Positions 59,809 through 64,000 of a stretch of 64,000 nt of DNA are shown in pieces. The notes below the pieces were generated by a model. That model was not told where the DNA came from, ran no database searches, and saw only the letters and a list, made by a program, of their open reading frames with translations. Within the stretch, counting starts at the first letter, position 1. Every line of letters starts with the position of its first letter. This DNA is from DASUBV01 sp963725175 (GTDB taxonomy: Bacteria; Actinomycetota; Actinomycetes; Streptosporangiales; Streptosporangiaceae). The position numbers were made by a program, and so were the translations under genes. Location of the stretch: the NCBI GenBank assembly GCA_963725175.1, contig CAVRXH010000006.1, forward strand, positions 6,076,001 through 6,140,000, read 5' to 3'.

Positions 59809-61584
59809 ATGACCACCCAGCAGTCCCCCCTGCCCCGGCCGCGCTCGGGCCCGCTGACCACCGGCCCGTCCCGCGCGGCGGCCCGCGCCATGCTGCGCGC
59901 GGTCGGCCTGAGCGAGTCCGACCTGACCCTGCCGCAGGTGGCTGTCGCGTCGTCCTGGAACGAGGTGACCCCGTGCAACCTGCATCTCAACGGGCTCGCC
60001 GCCGCCGCTAAGGAGGGCGTGCGGCAGGCCGGCGCGGTGCCGCTGGAGTTCGGCACCATCGCGGTCAGCGACGGCATCTCGATGGGCACCGAGGGCATGA
60101 AGGCGTCGCTGGTCTCCAGGGAAATCATCGCCGACTCCGTCGAGCTGATGATGCACGCCGAGCAGTTCGACGCGCTGGTCGCGGTGGCCGGCTGTGACAA
60201 GTCGCTGCCCGGCATGCTGATGGCCTGCGCCCGGGTGGACGTGCCCGCCGCGTTCCTGTACGGCGGGACGATCCTGCCGGGGCACGCCCTCGGCCGGACG
60301 CTGACCATCCAGGACGTGTTCGAGGCGGTCGGCGGGCACGCGGCCGGCGAGGTGTCGGACGCCGACCTGCTCGCGGTGGAGAAGGCGGCCTGCCCCGGCG
60401 CCGGCTCCTGCGCCGGCATGTACACCGCGAACACCATGTCGGCCTGCGCCGAGGCGCTGGGCATGACGCTGCCCGGCGAGTCCACCGCCCCCGCGGTCTC
60501 CGCCGAGCGCACCGAGCTGGCCAGGCGGACCGGCGAGGTGGTGGTGGCCGCGCTGGCCGCCGGGCTGACCCCGCGCCAGGTGATGACCAGGGCGGCGTTC
60601 CTCAACGCGGCCACCGTGGTGATGGCCACCGCCGGTTCCACCAACGCGGTGCTGCACCTGCTGGCCATCGCCGCCGAGGCCCGCGTCGAGCTGACCCTGG
60701 ACGACTTCGACCAGGTCAGCCGCCGCACCCCGGTCATCGCCTCGATGCGCCCGTCCGGCATGTACATCATGAGCGAGCTGGATCAGGTGGGCGGCGTGCC
60801 GGTGATCCTGCGCGAGCTGCTGTCCGCCGGCCTGATCGACGGCGACGCGCTGACCGTCAACGGCAGGACCATCGGCGAGAACGTGGCGGACGCGCCAGAG
60901 CCGGACGGCAAGGTGCTCAGGCCCGTGGCGGAGGCGTTCAAGGCCGATGGCGGGCTGGCCGTGCTGCGCGGCAACCTGGTGCCCAGGGGCGCGGTGGTGA
61001 AGACGCCGGGCATCGAGACGCTGCGCTTCGACGGGCGCGCCAGGGTGTTCGAGCGCGAGGAGGACTGCTTCGCGGCCGTGACCGCCGGCCAGGTCGCCAA
61101 GGGCGACGTGCTGGTGATCAGGAACGAGGGGCCGCGCGGCGGTCCCGGCATGCGGGAGATGCTCGCGGTGACCGCCGCGATCAAGGGCGCCGGTCTTGGC
61201 AAGGACGTGGTGCTGGTCACCGACGGGCGGTTCTCCGGTGCCACCTTCGGTGCCTGCGTCGCGCACGCCGCGCCCGAGGCGTGGGACGGCGGGCCGATCG
61301 CGCTGGTCCGCGACGGCGACGGCATCCTGCTTGACGTGCCGGAGCGGCGTCTTGAGCTGGCCGTGGACGACGCCGAGCTGGCCCGCCGCAAGGCGGACTG
61401 GAAGCGCCCGGCGCCGAACTACTCCAGCGGCGCCATCGCCAAGTACGCGGCCCTGGTCACGGGCGCCGACACGGGCGCCGTGTGTGTGGTGCCTGCCGGC
61501 TCAGCCGGCAGGCACCACACACGTGCGAGCTGGGCCGCGTGGTGCGCCGCCGTGGTGCCCGCGCGCCCCGCCCAACGACAGTGA
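59809..61584 (+). CDS. ilvD: Dihydroxy-acid dehydratase with repeat-derived tail
   Basis: Dehydrates the dihydroxy acids of valine and isoleucine synthesis using an Fe-S cluster. The protein is 591 residues: AVAGCDKSLPGML (cluster Cys), CPGAGSCAGMYTANTM, GRFSGATFGACVAHAAPEAWDGGP. Family homology ends near GAIAKYAALVTGADTGAV (about 61480). The last 35 residues are translated from a 41-bp palindrome and adjoining DNA, and the TGA used (61582-61584) lies inside element A copy 4. GGAGGCGGT precedes the ATG. Confidence 0.93.
   Translation: MTTQQSPLPRPRSGPLTTGPSRAAARAMLRAVGLSESDLTLPQVAVASSWNEVTPCNLHLNGLAAAAKEGVRQAGAVPLEFGTIAVSDGISMGTEGMKASLVSREIIADSVELMMHAEQFDALVAVAGCDKSLPGMLMACARVDVPAAFLYGGTILPGHALGRTLTIQDVFEAVGGHAAGEVSDADLLAVEKAACPGAGSCAGMYTANTMSACAEALGMTLPGESTAPAVSAERTELARRTGEVVVAALAAGLTPRQVMTRAAFLNAATVVMATAGSTNAVLHLLAIAAEARVELTLDDFDQVSRRTPVIASMRPSGMYIMSELDQVGGVPVILRELLSAGLIDGDALTVNGRTIGENVADAPEPDGKVLRPVAEAFKADGGLAVLRGNLVPRGAVVKTPGIETLRFDGRARVFEREEDCFAAVTAGQVAKGDVLVIRNEGPRGGPGMREMLAVTAAIKGAGLGKDVVLVTDGRFSGATFGACVAHAAPEAWDGGPIALVRDGDGILLDVPERRLELAVDDAELARRKADWKRPAPNYSSGAIAKYAALVTGADTGAVCVVPAGSAGRHHTRASWAAWCAAVVPARPAQRQ
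61482..61522 (+). terminator. 41-bp perfect palindrome inside the ilvD 3' end
   Basis: Two 20-bp arms (GTGTGTGGTGCCTGCCGGCT and its complement) are separated by a single C. It lies where ilvD homology ends and probably was the operon terminator. In the present frame it is translated because no stop codon precedes it. Confidence 0.75.
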
Positions 61585-61633
61585 ACCCACTTCTGCTGTC
61601 GCTGTAACAACGGTAGAAGCGAGTTCACTGTCG
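61576..61633. repeat. 58-bp inverted-repeat element A, copy 4
   Basis: Starts CGACAGTGAACCCACTTC and ends GCGAGTTCACTGTCG; the long arms pair with a few mismatches. Its first TGA provides the ilvD stop. Motif B follows after 7 bp. Confidence 0.88.
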
Positions 61634-61640
61634 TTGGCTC

Positions 61641-61658
61641 GTGATAACAGCAAGAGGC
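61641..61658 (+). repeat. 18-bp motif B, copy beside element A copy 4
   Basis: An exact GTGATAACAGCAAGAGGC, in the same orientation and nearly the same distance from element A as at 50360. Confidence 0.75.
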
Positions 61659-61683
61659 AGGCGGGCCGGGGCGCGAAACCGTG

Positions 61684-61714
61684 TTGACCTCAGGTGCGCT
61701 TGAGCTCGTAGGCT
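61684..61714 (+). promoter_or_regulatory. Putative MFS gene promoter
   Basis: TTGACC (61684-61689) and TAGGCT (61709-61714) are separated by 19 bp, a little longer than ideal. The ATG at 61723 follows 8 bp after the -10 box with no ribosome site, suggesting a leaderless message. Confidence 0.5.
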
Positions 61715-61722
61715 CACTGATC

Positions 61723-63320
61723 ATGCGCAACCCAGCCGTAGGCCGGCCGGGCGGCGGTGCCGCCGGGGCGGACGGGCTGTGGGTCCCCGCCCGGCGGGCC
61801 CTCACCATCGGCCTGGTCCTGACGATTACCTTCATCGCCTCGGAGGCGCTGGCGGTGGTCACGGTGATGCCGGTGGTCGCGCGTGAACTGGGCGGGCTTG
61901 ACCTGTACGGGTGGGTGTTCAGCGCGTTCATGCTGGGCAGCGTGGTCGGCATCGTGCTGGCCGGGCGGCAGGCCGACCGGCACGGCCCCGCGGTGCCCTA
62001 CCTCGGCGGGCTGCTGCTGTTCACCGTCGGCCTGCTGGTCGCGGGCCTGGCGCCGTCGATGCCGGTGCTGGTTTCCGGCCGGGTGCTGCAGGGCTTCGGG
62101 GCGGGCGCGGTGCCGGCCGTCGCCTACGTGGCGATCGGCCGCACGATGCCCGACGCGCTGCGGCCGAAGATGATGGCGATGCTCTCGACCGCCTGGGTGG
62201 TGCCGGGACTGGCCGGCCCGGCCGCGAGCGCGGCGGTCGCGCACCTGTTCGGCTGGCGCTGGGTGTTCCTCGGCCTGGTCCCTGTCGTGGTGCTCACCGG
62301 GTCGCTGGCCATCCCGTCCCTGATCCGCCTGGCCCGGCGACCCGCGGGCCGGCCGCACGGGACGCCGGGGAGCATGACACCGGCGAGCCCGGCACGAAGC
62401 GCGCGGCCGGTGGCGAGCACCGGCCGGCCGACGGGCTGGGCGCGGCGGCCGGCGCGGCGCTGCTGCTCGGCGGCCTGACGGCTCTGTCCGGGTCCGGCGC
62501 GGGCGTCGCGCTCGGCGCGGTGCTGGCCGTGGCCGGGATTGCCCTGGGCCTGACGGTGCTGCGCCGGCTGCTGCCCGCCGGCACGCTGCGCGGCCGGCCG
62601 GGGCTGCCCGCCACCATTCTGACCAGGGGCATGCTCACCTTCTGCTTCTTCGGCGCCGACGCCTACGTCACGCTCACCATCACCACCATCAGGCATCACA
62701 CGCCCGCGCTGGCCGGGATCGCCGTCACCGGCTCCACCCTGGCCTGGACCGCCGGCTCGTGGGTGCAGGCCAGGATGAGCAGCAGGTGGCAGGGCCGGCA
62801 CATGGTGCGCGCGTGCCTGCTCATCGTGCTGGCCGGCCTGGCCGCGATGGCGCTGGTGCTATGGCCGGCCGTGCCCGCCGAGGCCGGCATCGCGGCCTGG
62901 ACGCTGGCCGGGTTCGGCATGGGCCTGGGCTACGCGCCGATCTCGCTGCTCATGCTGCGCGAGGCCCCGCCTGGCCGGGAGGGCTGGGCCTCGGCGTCGC
63001 TGAACCTGGCCGACGTGCTGGGCACCGCGACCGGCATCGGCCTGGGCGGCGCGGCGGTGGCCGCCGTGGTCCGGCACGGCCAGCCGCTGACCCTCGGCGT
63101 GGCCGCGGCGTTCGCCATCGCGGCGGCCGTCGGGCTGGCGGGCGTGGCGGTCAGCCGCCGGCTCCCCGGCGGGCTGCTAGCGGCCGGCAACCCGCCCGGG
63201 AGGGACGTCGTGGGCGAGCCCGAGGGAGCGCATCGCCTTGCGGTAGGCAACCGCGACGGCGTCGAACTTCAGGTGCAGCTCGGCCGCCAGGTCGAAGGGG
63301 ACGCGGTCGGGCCGCTGTGA
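61723..63320 (+). CDS. MFS drug-exporter-like transporter (one frameshift)
   Basis: A proton-driven exporter of the DHA type. The first six helices (from LTIGLVLTITFIASEALAVVTVMPVVARELGG) include motif A-like GRQADRHGPAVPYLGG and motif C-like STAWVVPGLAGPAAS. The frame breaks near 62350-62400, with one base apparently missing, and the rest continues as AAAGAALLLGGLTALSGSG through to VAVSRRLPGG. After about 63170 the restored frame runs on another 50 codons across the opposing Rieske gene; a TAG in another frame at 63178 may be the real end if a second error exists. Substrate unknown. Confidence 0.72.
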
Positions 63321-64000
63321 CTCCACGACCACCTGGTCCTGGCCGAAGATCGTGTCCTCGAACTCCTGGATGACCCGGTCGGGCTGGTCGGAGTTGTAGT
63401 TGCGGCCGATGACCACGTAGCCCGCGCAGCGGTCGGCGGCGACCGGCTGCGAGGCGAAGAAGTACACCATGCCGCGCTCGCCGCCCCAGCCCAGCCGCAG
63501 CGCGATCGTGTAAGGCAGGTGCAGCTCGTAGCGGCTGCGCCGTTCCGGCGGCCCGTCCTGCTCGTTGCCGAACACCGGGAAGTCCTCGCTGTTCTCCGCC
63601 TCCGGCCGGACGATCGTGTAGTGCAGCACGTGCCCCTGCGTGCGCACCTCGTGCCGGGGCACCACCGGCCGCGACGGGTCGCCGAGCAGGCCGGGGTGCA
63701 CCCAGGGGAAGTGCCCGAAGTCGGTGAAGTTCTCCACCTGGCGGGAGGCGTCGCACTCCCAGCGGTACGGCCCGGCGCTGACCACCGCCCAGCCGCCGTC
63801 CTCCAGCTCGGGCACCTCCGGCAGCGGCCAGCGCGGCTCTTCAAGCGCGACCCAGATCAGCCCGTAACGCTCCTGCGCCAGGTAAGCCGGCACCCGCGCC
63901 TTGGCCGGCACCCGGCTCGGGTCCTCCAGCTGCGGGATGGCCACGCAGCGCCCGTCGGCGGCGTACCGCCAGCCGTGATACGGGCAGACCAGCTCCGTGC
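63177..64000 (-). CDS. Rieske 2Fe-2S oxygenase, N-terminus beyond the window
   Basis: 274 codons are visible; the gene runs off the right edge. The second half of the Rieske cluster site is present (CPYHGWRYAADGRC), as are the mononuclear iron ligands in the classical NFTDFGHFPWVHPG pattern (D..H....H) and the downstream catalytic barrel. It resembles aromatic-ring/vanillate demethylase-type monooxygenase alpha subunits. The reductase partner is not in view. Convergent with the MFS gene. Confidence 0.85.
   Translation of the reverse strand, partial: TELVCPYHGWRYAADGRCVAIPQLEDPSRVPAKARVPAYLAQERYGLIWVALEEPRWPLPEVPELEDGGWAVVSAGPYRWECDASRQVENFTDFGHFPWVHPGLLGDPSRPVVPRHEVRTQGHVLHYTIVRPEAENSEDFPVFGNEQDGPPERRSRYELHLPYTIALRLGWGGERGMVYFFASQPVAADRCAGYVVIGRNYNSDQPDRVIQEFEDTIFGQDQVVVESQRPDRVPFDLAAELHLKFDAVAVAYRKAMRSLGLAHDVPPGRVAGR

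Overview
The window is about 73% GC, with genes packed tightly on both strands, frequent ATGA/GTGA overlaps and several starts that look leaderless. The gene set (Lsr2, SteA/SteB, NdgR-type IclR, DUF5999, Nei2, class F sortase, DUF574-type methyltransferase) points to a filamentous or near-filamentous actinomycete, plausibly of the Streptosporangiales/Streptomycetales kind. This is inferred from gene content only; no rRNA or tRNA gene was found.

Layout. 0-1.4 kb: end of a TPR protein and a HAD-IIA phosphatase. 1.5-5.9 kb: a likely accessory block (Nei2 glycosylase, AlkB, an APH-fold kinase, a lone AbiEi-like protein) set among short repeats; it separates the HAD gene from its usual partners. 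6.0-17.5 kb: conserved actinobacterial block SCP2 - hypothetical - tlyA - nadK - recN - steA - steB - GT4-like membrane protein - murJ - glycosyltransferase. 17.6-20.6 kb: envelope genes ending in a DUF4397 surface protein and a class F sortase. 20.7-28.8 kb: MBL hydrolase, an alpha/beta-hydrolase that has lost its catalytic triad, a cupin, uvrA, a divergent SDR/MarR pair and a methyltransferase. 29-32.5 kb: lsr2, a BKACE enzyme, a small hydrolase, DUF5999 and small membrane proteins. 32.5-36.4 kb: a heterodimeric ABC exporter pair. 36.6-45.8 kb: mixed metabolic genes, including azlCD with an AraC regulator. 45.9-63.2 kb: mostly branched-chain amino acid (BCAA) metabolism: a large TPP enzyme, ilvE, ndgR<>leuCD, then a leader peptide and attenuator followed by ilvB-ilvN-ilvC-leuB-cimA-ilvD. 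The end holds an MFS exporter and the C-terminal part of a Rieske oxygenase.

How the genes work together. ilvE, leuCD and ilvBNC-leuB-cimA-ilvD cover most of valine, leucine and isoleucine synthesis, with citramalate synthase feeding 2-ketobutyrate. leuA is not in the window. Two control layers can be read directly: an IclR (NdgR-like) regulator facing leuC across a palindrome, and a 14-residue leader peptide rich in Leu/Val/Ile codons followed by a terminator with six T residues ahead of ilvB. AzlCD would export surplus BCAA.

Two general points. (1) A family of 58-bp inverted-repeat elements occurs four times at exactly the same length, sometimes paired with an 18-bp motif; I do not recognise it. 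(2) At least two dozen single-base frameshifts hit otherwise intact genes. They are concentrated at 33-37 kb and 53-60 kb, and correcting them gives proteins of normal family length. They look like consensus-sequence errors rather than gene decay, so the affected genes are annotated across their full span.
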